Shown piece by piece: positions 1 through 10,190 of a stretch of 64,000 bases of DNA. Each line of letters starts with the position of its first letter. Position 1 is the first letter of the stretch. The DNA is taken from positions 62,001-126,000 of the forward strand of contig JAEHOE010000141.1 of assembly GCA_016858145.1 (NCBI GenBank), written 5' to 3'. The DNA is from Edaphochlamys debaryana. Lineage: Eukaryota; Chlorophyta; Chlorophyceae; Chlamydomonadales. Both the position numbers and the translations under genes were made by a program. Below the pieces are notes generated by a model. That model was not told the DNA's origin, made no database searches, and worked only from the letters and a program-made list of their open reading frames with translations.

Positions 1-5
1 CACTG

Positions 6-1244
6 GTGCGCGTGGCAGGCGCGCTAGCGCTGCTGCCCCGGGCCCAAGTGATTGCTCCCATGCCAGCCGGAGCCTGGGTCTACAATGCACCGCTTTGGGG
101 CAACCCAGCCCTGCCCGCGGGGAACATCGACAACAACGCCCCAAGCTGGGGCCTCGAAGGCGAGTTCACAGATCTGTTCGCGGTTCCGGGACTGCGGACA
201 GTAGGCACGGCAGTCCGCTGCCTAGATGAGCTTGAGCGCATCCGAGGGATGCACGGGCTGGAGGGCAGCATAGGCCGGGCTCTCGCACGGGCGAGGGCCC
301 AGATCAACAGGTCATATACCGAAAGGGTAGTACAGAGCATTTTGGGCACGCAGGTGGGAGCACTCCCGCAAGCACTCCGCAATGGACTAGACATGGGACA
401 GCGCCTGGGCGCGCTTATTAGCCGGCTCCCGGCCGGGTGGGCCGAAGCAGCACGGGGGGTGGACGATCAGGCGGCCGCCCCAGGGGAAGAAGAGGCTTGG
501 GCGAACATTGCCAGGGGCATAGGCTGGGAGGACGTCAGCTTGGCAAAGATGACAGTTAGCCTGGCCACGCACTTGCAATTGGGACCGGCTCGGGTTAAGC
601 TAGCACGGAAGCATGCACTTTACATTCAGGAGGCGTACGGCACAGACACGGCATCAGCAGAAGCAGTGGCAAGTCTGAAAGCGGTTTGGCCGAGGTTGTG
701 GGGCATTAAGTGGGATCCGGGCAATAAAGAGCCCTTGTGGAGGCTGGCGATGGATGGCTTCCCGGGATTTGGCATGCACCGGAGCCAGTTAGGAACTGAG
801 AACGTGGCGAGGTGTCCGTGTGGGCGGGCCATGGAGCAAGGCGATCGGCTCCACCATTTCTGGTATTGTCCAGCCGCTGTGGCTGTTCGTATGCGCCTCA
901 GTCATGGTATTGGCAGGGCGGTGAAACGACACGAGGTGTGGCTTGCTGTGCCCCCAGAGGGCACCGGGATTCATGCGCGAGTGTGGGACGTGGTGTGTCT
1001 GGCCGCGATATGCGCGATGGACCGGGCCAGAAGGTACAAGTATGCGCACAGGGACGCTCAGGACCACTCCTTGATGATGGCACAGGCTTTAGCAGTAGCA
1101 CGAGGCGAGTTTGAGGGCCGTTTGCAGTGTTTTGCGGAGGTTGGGCTCACGCACAGGGGCTGGGATGAGGTCCCAACCGACCACCCTTTCCTAGCGGCCA
1201 GGGCGGACGGATCAGTGCAGTATGCAGGCCCGGACGCCCCTTGA
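6..1244 (+). pseudogene. C-terminal fragment of a LINE (L1-like) retrotransposon ORF
   Basis: This is an open frame of about 412 codons that begins at the window edge, so its true 5' part may lie outside. The product looks like the region after the reverse transcriptase in L1-type non-LTR elements. An early stretch has the pattern APLWGNP followed by GLEGEFTDLF, typical of the post-RT linker. Near residues 235-290 there is a zf-RVT-like zinc-binding module: a W-rich lead (LWRLAMDGFPGFGMHR), then CPCG, then HHFWYC. No RT catalytic YADD or endonuclease motif is present, so it is only the 3' portion. Family level is inferred from motif spacing. The stop at 1242-1244 is followed by a short repeat-bearing stretch and then by a second LINE fragment on the other strand. 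Confidence 0.55.
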
Positions 1245-1264
1245 TGGAGGCGGGGCACACCCTG

Positions 1265-1344
1265 CGGCGCATAACAAACGGGAGGGAGCCGCAGGGGGGG
1301 GGGGGCTCGCCCGGCGGCGCATAACAAACGGGAGGGAGCCGCAG
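1265..1344. repeat. Two copies of a 30-bp direct repeat
   Basis: A 30-bp unit beginning CGGCGCATAACAAACGGG occurs at 1265-1294 and again at 1315-1344, 50 bp apart, with a run of about 12 G between them. It sits just after the stop of the plus-strand LINE fragment, so it may be part of that element's 3' UTR. Confidence 0.85.
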
Positions 1345-1519
1345 AGTGGGAGTGAATGTGGGGTCGGGAGAGCCAGGATCGAGAGGTGTACGGCCAACAG
1401 TGTGAGCACATGATGAACGGTGAACGGTTACTGGTAGGAGGCGCGGCCGAGGAGGGGCCATCGATACACGCTGAGCATGGTCATTGCGTGCCAAGGACTA
1501 AGGTGGGACCTGAGTGTGG

Positions 1520-2419
1520 TCAGTGCAAGTTATGACAGGGACTTGCGTTCTGGCTTGCAGGGGGCAAGCCCGTGAGGTGGGTCGCTTGGCCCCAGCGTTC
1601 AGCGCTGTGACCCCAGGGGGGTCCTTCATTGTAAACACCGAGGACTTGTCGCATCCGCTCATAACCCTCACACTCGAACAACACATGAAGCTCATCTTCA
1701 ACACCTTGATGGCATAATTTGCACACACGCTCAGACCGCTGCACTCGACTAGCATCACGGGAAACGGCCAAAGGCCAAGCACACACCCTAAACCTCGCCA
1801 TTGCACGCATGTGCTCAAGGGGCACAGCAGATCGAAGATACCGCGCAGCTCCAGCAGCCATCATCCAAGCACTGTACCGGCACAACGTCACTCCTTCCCC
1901 GGTCCAAGTGCGAGGATCCGAGTGCTCCTGCGGCCCCGTCCATTCCGCCAACAAACGCTGTCGAAACGCATCCAAAACCCACTCAACATTGATCACATGA
2001 GCCGTGTACTGCAGATGAGGAGCCGCATCACCACCACCCGCCGGCCACTCGTACCCAAGAGCACCTAATACCCGAATCATCTTGTCAGCCCAACAATCTA
2101 ACTCCGGCCGCCCCTTAAACTTCAAGGCCAACCCTACATCAGCCACGAACGTGGTTCGATAAGCAGACCCAGGATCCTTCACTAACCGGTTCCAGAAACC
2201 ACACGCCAACGATAACCAATAATACTGCAACGGAAGCTGCCCACACTCACGAAACATCAGCCTCAACGGAGGCTTGGCCGCGCCCACACACGCCTTCAAG
2301 AAATCAACCTGCACCCCCACCAAGTCGTCCTTGCACGCCCGCGAGAAGAGCGTTTCACGGCTCCGCCCCTCCAACAAGCGTGCAACACGATCCGGTCCCG
2401 CCCCACAACTCAGCGCCAT
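1520..2419 (-). pseudogene. C-terminal fragment of a second LINE retrotransposon ORF
   Basis: A 299-codon minus-strand frame resembles the C-terminal region of L1-type elements. It ends with a zinc-binding segment, CKLCHQGVEDELHVLFEC (C-x2-C...H...C), preceded by MARFRVCAWPL. Upstream of 2419 the typical LINE stretch VRAVLSYGAE can be read in another frame (about 2420-2450), so the element is frameshifted there and probably extends to about 2500, where that frame hits a stop. RT motifs are absent, so this is a decayed 3' fragment. It faces the plus-strand LINE fragment tail to tail. The encoded zinc segment is not identical to that of the neighbour, so the two fragments come from different families. 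Confidence 0.6.
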
Positions 2420-2582
2420 AAGACAACACAGCCCTCACCTGCGTCTCAAAACAGGAATGGACTGGCGCTTGTAGCTGCAACCCGCCGGCTCACCCAGCTC
2501 AACCCATGCACTACTCATCCGCATTCGTGTTGGGACCCAGTCCTTGCAAGGACGAGGCATGGTTAGGTGCGTTACACCACCC

Positions 2583-2860
2583 GCCCTGTAACACCGGCCG
2601 GCTCGCGTCACCCTCTCGCGTCAAGCAACCCGCCAACCCGGTGTTTTAGCACGGGTTTGGGGCCCCCATGGCCAACCCGTGCGTCGCATTACACTGCCCT
2701 GTAACACCGGCCGGCTCGCGTCACCCTCTCGCGTCAAGCAACCCGCCAACCCGGTGTTTTAGCACGGGTTTGGGGCCCCCATGGCCAACCCGTCGCATTA
2801 CACTGCCCTGTAACACCGGCGGGCTCGCGTCACCCTCTCGCGTCAAGCAACCCGCCTTTC
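2583..2860. repeat. Tandem repeat, about 113-bp unit, 2.5 copies
   Basis: Units begin with GCCCTGTAACACCGG at 2583, 2696 and 2805. The first two are 113 bp; the second lacks four bases near its end, giving 109 bp spacing to the third, which breaks off near 2860. Each unit contains CTCGCGTCAAGCAACCCGCC and GTGTTTTAGCACGGG. No coding sense was seen. Confidence 0.9.
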
Positions 2861-2947
2861 TGTCACAACACGGCCGCTTAACACCGGGACCGCCTGCAGT
2901 TCCGTGTCAAACCAGTAACGCGACGGATCAGCGTCGGTTGGCATGGG

Positions 2948-3485
2948 TTGGAGCGGGTTGGCGGCGTGTTAGGCCTTGACACGTGTTGGCGCGGGTTAAG
3001 AATCGTGTTGGAGCTGTCCACGAGCCGTAGGGAGTTGCTAGGGCCTGGGAGCAAGATCAGCACCATTTACACGGAAGGGGTGCTGGTGAAGGTGGAAGAC
3101 ACCCTGCTACCGGTCTACCCTTTACCAGCTGTAGCTGAGATGAGTCTGGGATACACCCGGGAGTCGATCATGCACAACTCAGCAACTAACGCAGCGATGC
3201 TCTGACCTCAAAGTGGCGATTGAGGAACTGTGCTCTGGGAGCCCGCAAAAAGACCTCTACACCTGCCTCTCTTCAGATGCGGTCATGATGGGGGCCCTGA
3301 AGGCAGCCTTCTCAGCTCTGATGGACTACATTGTGGGTCAGTCCAGTGAGAAGCCAAACGCCATGTCAGCCACCACCACCACCACCACCACCACCGCCAA
3401 TGCCAACACTGCCAACGCCACTGGAGCCAAAGCAGCACCGCCCAAGAAGGTATTAACCTCAAACCTCCATACAATAGCTGTGTAG
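2948..3485 (+). pseudogene. Gene-like region broken by a frameshift
   Basis: Two frames that look coding abut near 3203. The first (from about 3006) reads LELSTSRRELLGPGSKIS and continues through VKVEDTLLPVYPLPAVAEMS to a stop at 3203. One base over, a second frame opens with DLKVAIEELCSGSPQKDLY and runs through a helical stretch (ALKAAFSALMDYIVG) into a Thr-rich tract encoded by a CCA microsatellite. Joined, they would make one protein of at least 150 residues. The junction shows no good splice donor, so I read it as a one-base frameshift, although an unusual intron is possible. The protein was not recognised. Confidence 0.35.
3370..3395. repeat. CCA trinucleotide microsatellite
   Basis: About eight consecutive CCA/ACC units. 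In the plus frame they encode a Thr tract within the broken gene-like region. Confidence 0.95.
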
Positions 3486-3778
3486 CTGTTAGCTGTCCGC
3501 CCTGGCATGGGTGAAGGAGGGCGGGTGGCTTCCACTACTTCCACGCATCCAGGGGAGGCATTGTACGTTGTGTGCCTCTCACCAGGGTAACCAGGGGCAA
3601 TGTACGCACACTGCAGTTAGGACCCAGCTGCCATCATCACGTCGCTTCGTAAGATGATGCTGAGTGACATGTCCCCTTGCGGTAGCAGAACCAGGGGAGA
3701 CGCATGGTGGACAGAGTGCGGAAGGCCACTTGAAAGCCAGGTCCAGCTTCCGGCACCTGATGGTGTCAATCCAGTGTA

Positions 3779-4241
3779 ATTTCTGGACATCAGGCACGGT
3801 CCCGCACCATGCACATCAACTGATGACAGCTCATCGGATAAGCAGCAGACTAAAAGGCAGAAAATGCTGGATACAAAGCCGCCCGAAAATGATTTCCACT
3901 TCTGTTGCCTTGTGTGCAACAGTGCAAATGCAATTGCTGTAGCCAACCTAACCAATGTCTCAGACATAAGAAGCCACTGTGTCTCTCAAAACCACCAGCG
4001 AGGCATGCAGGTGGCTGACTGTGCGTGGCAATGTGCAGGCGGCTCGCTTAGGATACCTGGTGTCGACACGATACATCCTTGCAGCACTATCGCCCGACGA
4101 CAAGGCATCCTACAACTGGCAAAAAAATGGCTCACCTACAGCAAGCTCAAACTGTCCTTTCAACTTCACGTTGCTCCCATACATATCCTAGGTACCGAAC
4201 ACCGGAAAGCAGCCAGACAGCTTCCAACGATGGCGCAATAA
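3779..4241 (+). CDS. Possible exon with a BED/C2H2-like zinc finger
   Basis: An open frame starts after a TAA near 3776-3778 and reads through an acidic/basic lead (DDSSSDKQQTKRQKM) into FHFCCLVCNSANAIA and then DIRSHCVSQNHQRGM. The C-x2-C, a spacer of about 18 residues, and H-x-x-x-x-x-H fit a BED-like or U1-like C2H2 finger, as found in hAT-type transposases and some nuclear proteins. The finger ends near 4010 and the rest of the frame to 4241 is unremarkable. No intact transposase core was found. It may be the next exon of the broken gene at 2948-3485, which lies in the same orientation, or a decayed transposon fragment. Confidence 0.3.
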
Positions 4242-5344
4242 CGGATTTGATCACCTGTCCCACAAGGCCACCTTTGGATGGCGTGGCGTCAAAGGTTTGG
4301 ACTGCATATCAGCAAGTGTATTCCGATTACCACGAAGCTGCAAAACATGTCAAGGCCCCCTCATCTGCCACTCAACCAACGGTTGATTTAGTGGCCCCTG
4401 TGAGTGGGACGCCCTCAGTGCTAGGTGGTCCGGCCAGTAATGTTGATAGCGGTGGCAAAGCGGAGGCGGGGGATCCAAATAAGGCTAATAAGGCTTCTTG
4501 ACTTGCTGCGCATGCAGTGCTATTCATGCGGACACGGTCATGCTCCAAACTGCTGCTGCGGACTTGAGCCCCTCCGTATTGTTAATGACCAGGCTTGGCA
4601 GCAATGGCAGACGGGTGAAGTCGTATGTGTGTAATTCCCATCAAGCTGGACTCTTGGCGAGCTATTAATGGCTTGCTCTGATTACTCTGATCGATTGCGG
4701 TTGCGCTGTAAACAACAAGTCGATGTACAGGGCAACCGTGTGCAAGCCTTCACGTATGCTGCGCACGCATGCTGCGCAGGCGCAGCCTTTGCCACGTTTT
4801 ATTCCCCACAGCTTGCTGCAAGGCGCCTGCGATTGGCAGCTGGGGCAGCTGAGCTTTCGACACAGCTGCCGCAAGGTGGCGCTCAGTAGTGTATGGAAGA
4901 CCGGCCAAGGGGAAGAGCGGCAGCTGGGGCCGGCGGCTAGCTGAGCGTCTGGTCGAGCGGGGAGCGAGCGAGCGGGGCGCTTTGTGGACAGCGGCTTTTT
5001 GAGTCCCACCCTGTGGCGCTGGGGGCTCCTCCACCCGCCGGCACAACAGGTGAGGGCAGCACAGCAGGCGTACGTGCGTGCGACTGAGGCGCGGCTGCAC
5101 CCAGCCCCGTGGGTTTCGTTGCTGATCTCCTTTGCACGCACCTTCCTGCCTTACGCCTAAGCACACACGCTCCCTTCGTTCCGCTATAAGCCCGTGCTTA
5201 CCGTTCTCGCTTATGGTTGTCCGACCCGGCCTGACCGCTGCGTGTTCCGCAAACCCAACGCAGGTCGGGGACGCACGTGAGATAGAGCGAGAGCCGTGCT
5301 CGCTGCGGCAGCTGGGGCCGGCGGCTGAGCGTCTGGGCGAGCGG
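4242..5344. other. Non-genic stretch with GC-rich dispersed repeat copies
   Basis: No convincing gene was found. Two related GC-rich segments lie at 4919-4995 and 5306-5346, both containing GGCAGCTGGGGCCGGCGG followed shortly by GAGCGTCTGG. A third, related 47-bp segment is at 7799-7846, with two mismatches to 4947-4993. Confidence 0.6.
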
Positions 5345-5407
5345 GGCTCCGTAGCTTAATCGGCAGAGCAACCGGTGTCAAACCGGGAAGGTGCGGCCAC
5401 AGGAGCC
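5345..5407 (+). other. tRNA-like hairpin (tRNA pseudogene or SINE head)
   Basis: An acceptor-like stem GGCTCC (5345-5350) pairs with GGAGCC (5402-5407). A D-arm-like segment containing TAGCTTAATCGG (5352-5363) resembles the Pol III A box. An anticodon-like stem ACCGG/CCGGG (5371-5375, 5383-5387) encloses a 7-base loop TGTCAAA. The T arm is missing or collapsed: only about 14 bases lie between the anticodon-like stem and the acceptor strand, there is no B-box GGTTCGA, and the loop lacks U33. I therefore read it as a decayed tRNA or a tRNA-derived SINE head rather than a working tRNA. Confidence 0.35.
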
Positions 5408-7690
5408 ACCCAGCAGGCTGTGCTGGGCGGTTGAGGTCGTTTGACGCGTTGAGCGGTTAAGTGGTGCATGGAATGACGCGGGTAGACTGTCCTTGGTAGA
5501 CTGTCCAGGAGTTGCCGAGCTAGAAAGCGTCAGCACCCTAAACAAGTAACTACCAGAAATTTTTCGCGTGTGGGGTAGCGTGCCTGAGTGGTCGATGGTG
5601 CTTAGGCTGCCGTGGAACGTTGCTGTAGATATATAGAACACTGCGACGCCCGGGGCGCGACGTATGAAGACGTGTGACCCGTTCCCTTTGGGGTGGGCTT
5701 AGTCAGGGGCTGGTAGCGTACCCGATGACTAAGGCCCGTGCGGTAGTACGGTGGGGCTCAGGCCGTACTGTTGCGGGTTATATGCGGAAGCGTTAACGGT
5801 TGATTGGGGGTCGAGGGGCACACAGGTGCACACGAGGGTGCGTGACCCAGACCAATAAGTAGGACTGGCCTGTGGGCGGTACAAGTACTGCGTAGGTCCA
5901 CGTCACGTACTCTTGTACTGTTGTACTGATGTATGACCAAGGTACTGATGACCCTGTCACACTGTAGTCACTGGGCGTTGAAGAGGCCAGATGACTGAAG
6001 AGGTCGAAGGGAGCAGGAGATGAAGGGGTTTGGCAAGCGAAGGGCCAAGGGCGCTCGCTGCCGCTCGCGCCTGAGTAGGCACGCGAGACGGGGACAGGTG
6101 GCACGCTAAGTATGCAAGTGCACACGTGTCCGCAGCACAAGAGGGCTGCGAGGCTGTAAATATTACAGCTGATGTTGACCCAAGCCCTGTGTATGAGGCA
6201 CCAGGGTGTGGGGTGACCTTGCGGTGGCCCAAGGGGTAGACAGGGGGAAGGGAAGGGAAGGCAGGCAGCGTACAACCAAGTACGGAGAGGTACGAAGGTG
6301 TCGGTGACCTGGCTTCACAAAGGCTTGGCTTGATGAAGACCGGAAGCCTTGCTTGCTTGCTTTGCTCAAAGGGAGGGACAAGGGTGAAGGTGTGTGTGTG
6401 TGTGTGTGTATGCAGGACGGGGAAGGGGTGCGAAGGAAGGGAGCAGGAGGGTGTCGAGGGCCGAGCGAGGGCGCTCGCCTCCGCTCGCGCCTAAGGCACT
6501 CTCAGGCGAAGGTAGGCAGCCTTAGCTCGATAGGAGCGAAGGGCAGCAGGCCCTGACTCGTGCGGGGCTGACGGCAATCGGGCAGAGTAACGTCTAGGAT
6601 TGCGGGACAGCAGGGCACGGGAAACAGCCCAGGCTCACGGGGGCGAGGGCTGAGCCCGCACAACTGACGTGCTGGCGGCTGGAGGTAATCGGGCAGCGTA
6701 ACGCCCTGTATCCAGAAAGTGGGGCTGACTTACAGCTTGGGTGCACGACGGCACTTGACACAAGGCTTGGGCACCTGAGGGCTTGGGCCGTCGAGAGGTG
6801 GGGGCACTGCTACGCTGCACGGGGCTGAGCGAGCAGGCGCTAAGAGCCTCAAGGGCTATCCGCCTAAGTTCCTGGCAAGGGTCGGGACTGAGGGCTATAC
6901 TCGCGCTTACATAGTCACTACAGACAGCCTTGCTCCTATGTTGCTTCAGTGTACTCCAGTCGACCGCTTTGTTGGTCCGGGGGCGCCCAGACTGCCGTAC
7001 AGCACTAACCCACGCGTTTCCCGCCTCTCCCACTCGCTCGGGGGCGCCCAGACTGCCGTACAGCACTAACCCACGCGTTTCCCGCCTCTCCCCCGGCCAC
7101 ACAAAACGTCTCCCCTCCGCCAACTCCTTGCGCTTCGCGCCCTCAAACCCAGCCACCCGCCTTCCTCCTGATATCAACTGCTTAGGTTGCGCGACTCGCG
7201 GCAAACAGGGACTATGAATCCCGGTGACCAGTGGGGGTCTGGGCGCGTGCCAAACACGCCCATACACACCTTACCCGCGCTTGCTGCACCGCTTCCCCCG
7301 CGCCCCCTCCTTGCTCCGTCCGTGCCTCAAACCGCACCCCCCGCATAATTATCCAAGCACAGGTGGTATGAGTGCGAACGTCTGCTAAAGTCGTGATCTC
7401 AAAGCTGCTCACACCCGGGGCCCGGCTCTACTCAGGCCCAGCTTAGGCCCACCAGGGGTCCAGCCCGCCCCGACCACAAGTCCCGATGGCTGGGTGATGC
7501 CCCAAAATCCATCCCTTGCCTGTCTCTTCCACTAAAACGTGTTGCTCTCCGCTTAGATATGTTGATCCAGAAGGCTCCACCCCGCGCGAAGCGGGCTCCG
7601 TTTTGGGTGGTCACCCTATCGGCGTGGCTACCGTGGCAGCCTGGGCAGAGTGCGATCCTAAAATCGTAGCGTCCCCAGCGTTGATGCGGC
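5408..7690. other. Long non-genic stretch with small repeats
   Basis: No ORF here shows recognisable protein features. Structures seen are a TG dinucleotide run at 6390-6409; two similar segments of about 60 bp near 6005-6080 and 6435-6495, each with GGGAGCAGGAG followed by GGGCGCTCGC and CCGCTCGCGCCT; and a 61-bp-spaced direct repeat at 6979-7092. The longest minus frame (6635-7267) runs across that repeat and looks like chance. Confidence 0.6.
6979..7092. repeat. Direct repeat, 53-bp unit spaced 61 bp
   Basis: The unit starting GGGGGCGCCCAGACTGCCG is at 6979-7031 and again at 7040-7092, with near-identical sequence through CCACGCGTTTCCCGCCTC. Confidence 0.9.
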
Positions 7691-7800
7691 GTGGTTCTAC
7701 CAACGAGACTGGTAGACAATGGTGGTCGCGCCTAACCAGCGGACCTTCCTTAACTCACGCCAGGGCGCGCCCGGCGTTGTAATTTCTAATTTCTAATTTC
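7690..7800 (+). mobile_element. 5'-truncated 3' end of a LINE related to the 12.7-kb element
   Basis: The plus-strand sequence aligns by eye with the 3' end of the large minus-strand element. Both carry ATGGTGG, an ACCAACC/AACCAGC block, then CTTAAC(C/T)CACGCCAGGG, CCCGGCGTT and a short tandem tail. Here the tail is three units of TAATTTC (about 7780-7800); in the large element it is ATATTTCTATTTCTATT. Upstream of about 7690 similarity fades, consistent with a severe 5' truncation during target-primed reverse transcription. The tail abuts a GC-rich repeat at 7799-7846 that has relatives at 4947 and 5330, probably the insertion target. Confidence 0.6.
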
Positions 7801-7846
7801 TGGGCGAGCGGGGAGCGAGCGAGCGGGGCGCTTGGTGGACAGCGGA

Positions 7847-8796
7847 TACACCCGGGAGTCGATGTTCGGAAGCGATACGTGCGAGAGTAGAAGTCTGGAA
7901 TGTTTTCGTCGTCGTCCCCACCGCGCCATCGCTTTTCCTTAAGTTTGAGCGAAGCTGTGGAGGTCTGCGAGGCTGAGTTGATTGTACAAGCTGCCGTACC
8001 TGTGCCGGGCGAAGCGTGCCGCCGCACGCCGGCCAATTCGCCCCCGGCCCGGCCCCCCGGTCCCCCGCGCCGAGAGACAGGCCCCGTATGTATGGCTTGT
8101 AGGAGAGAAGGGCTGGGTGGGCACAGCAGGTCATTGAGGCCATGCATTGGGGGAATGGAAAGCAGCACGGGCCCTGCCCTAATGGCCCCTGGGCCATGCC
8201 GTGGGCAAGAGAGTCTATTTGCTGCCTCCGCTGTTACTGAGCTGAGCGGCGGTAGGTGGGATCAGTGGACCGGATGGCAAACAGAAGGGACCCAACCTAC
8301 CTGACGTCCAGCGGGCCCCGCTAGCCCCGCTGCAGGCTAGGCTGCACCCAACAGCCATCACACCAACACGACAGCGCGCCCAGAGGCAAGAGGCCCGCTC
8401 GCTGGCGCCCACTTTCGCACAACGCAAGCTGCAACACCGAATTGTTCGTTCGCCCCTACCTCAGCAACACAACCGCCCGCCCCTCTGCAAGCATCCCTGG
8501 TTCTGAACACCGCAAGGGCAAGATAGAAAAGATGCGATTTCGGCCCTACGGGGTAATTATCTTGGGCTGGCGTGACCTCAACTCCGACCCTAGCGGAGCA
8601 TGCGGGTGACCCAGTAATCTTGCACACCAAATGCGTGGATAACCAGTAGAACCCGCCAACCTACTGCAAGGCGCCTGCAAGCGTCCAGCGTCTCATGGCA
8701 GGAGATGGTGAGCCTCCTGCCAGGAGGCCTTGCTCAAACCGTTCTCATGTGATGCACACACATTATCACTCCTGTGGACCGGGGAGCCAACCCTCT
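7847..8796. other. Non-genic stretch
   Basis: No supported gene. A 19-20 bp string GGATACACCCGGGAGTCGAT at about 7844-7863 also occurs at 3148-3167. The rest is mixed GC-rich sequence without repeats that I could see. Confidence 0.55.
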
Positions 8797-9841
8797 ATGT
8801 GTATCCGGCGGGTGCCCGGAGTTGAAGAGGGCGCTGTACACCCGTCGCCCACTCCCGTTCGCCGTACGTGTGACAAGTGTGACCCGTCTGACGGGTGGCG
8901 TGCTCCACAAAGCACGCCGGCCGCTCTCCGCCCCTGCGCGTCGACGAGTAGACGGGTCGGACTTGGCAACATCCCGCAAGACAGCTGAGCCAAAAGCTTT
9001 GAGCACGCAAAATGCAGTTCATTCCGTTTGGGTCCCTGCTGGCCACCGACTACGCTCACCGTATCCTCATTGAGCGACCCTTTGGCTCCAATCACAAGCG
9101 CTGGGCGGGCTCCGCGGTGGCTAGTCGCTGCCTTGCGCGCGCGGCTGCCCGCTGCATGTTGGTGGGTGCATCGTGAGCGCGAACCTCACGGCTCTCGCTC
9201 TGCTGGACCTTCCTGGTGTCAGGCAAGTGGGTATGAGCTACAAGCATTACAAAACACCGGCCGTGGGGCACTAAGGCTCATGTCGGCGGGTGCCTATGGC
9301 CCTGCGCCGCATGCTGACAGCCATGTTCGGCCCACGACTTGTCCGCTACCAACAACCCCCCTTGCAGCCGAATTGCGAGCAATTGAGACCTTAGGTATCC
9401 ATCAGCAATCCCCCCCACTTTCCCCCGCGATCCGCAAGCATCTGCACCGTATCCATCACCCACCAACATGCTTCCCACCTGCCAATTTGTCAGTTTCGCA
9501 TGACTTGCAGCGCGGCTAGTGCGATAACTCCGACCACTTGCAGTACGCCCTTCGTAAGCGTACATATATCTCCTCGCAACGCCCGCACCAAACCCCGAGT
9601 AAGGGTACAGCAGGGCTTGTGCCGCACCACCTCCCGCCCCCCCCCCCCCTTGTGCCCCCGTTGCTGCCAGCCCATGCCCCTTCCCCAGGCTTGCAAGTGC
9701 CCTGCAGCCCCACGGGACGCATCAGCGATACGCATCCTCGGGGTAGTTCCCGTCCGCCGCGAGGATGGCGGGGAGGGTGGTGGCAAAGAGCCGCTTGACG
9801 GTCGCCATGCCTCACTCGGGGGTCAGAGCAGTGTCCCTGAA
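8797..9841. repeat. Copy 1 of a ~1.1-kb tandem duplication (left part, split by the retrotransposon)
   Basis: The segment starting ATGTGTATCCGGCGGG is nearly identical to 22665-23716. Differences are mainly small indels, for example in a C run (about 9642-9651 versus 23510-23524). The copy is cut by the LINE after the target-site duplication and resumes at 22515-22603. It includes a plus-strand frame starting ATG at 9011 (MQFIPFGSLLATDY..., 54 codons) present in both copies; the protein is unrecognised. Confidence 0.9.
9830..9841. repeat. Target-site duplication, left copy (AGTGTCCCTGAA)
   Basis: The 12 bases AGTGTCCCTGAA match 22503-22514 exactly. The empty site in repeat copy 2 (23705-23716, continuing GATCTCCC) contains the string once. 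Confidence 0.93.
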
Positions 9842-9943
9842 ATAGAAATAGAAATATCTAACGCCGGGTTACCCCTGGCGTGGGTTAAGGAGGGCGGGTT
9901 GGTCAGACCCGCCACCATGGGGGTGCCTCCGCACCCTTTGTGC

Positions 9944-10190
9944 TCATCCTGGCCGGAGGGTCCTGTAGGTTTTCACGATGCTCTTGAGGCGGCTCACCGC
10001 GTGCCGGTGCAGGCTGTGGCAGCAGGCTTTTGCCTCGGTGGCCGTGACGCCCAGTGTCTTAAGCAGGGGGTTGAGGGTGAGGGGCACAGTGCCGGTGTGC
10101 CCTAGTGTGACGATGGTCTGTCGGGAGTAGTGGACGGTCCAGCCGTCGCTCCGCAGCAGCTCGGCGAGGTGCGCGTGTTGTGAAGCAGAT
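9944..10190 (-). CDS. C-terminal tail of the LINE polyprotein (frame 0 resumed)
   Basis: This frame is the same one used by the 3779-codon ORF, after an excursion into +1 for RNase H. It reads AHLAELLRSDGWTVHYSRQT, then a segment ending in KSIVKTYRTLRPG with the stop at 9944-9946. A Trp/His-containing segment followed by a helical LGVTATEAKACCHSLHRHAV stretch is usual for the extreme C terminus of algal LINEs after the zinc finger, in my reading. The switch from the RNase H frame must fall between about 10230 and 10180. The start given is approximate because no ATG is needed here. Confidence 0.55.

Noticed and set aside
5345..5407. Functional tRNA gene
   Set aside because: The T arm and B box are missing and position 33 of the anticodon loop is not T.
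6635..7267. 210-codon minus frame
   Set aside because: It spans the 61-bp-spaced direct repeat with the same peptide repeated by chance, and shows no conserved features.
9028..9519. 163-codon plus frame in the duplicated unit (also 22899-23390)
   Set aside because: It is identical in both copies only because the DNA is duplicated. Its composition looks random and it runs through a non-coding-like stretch.
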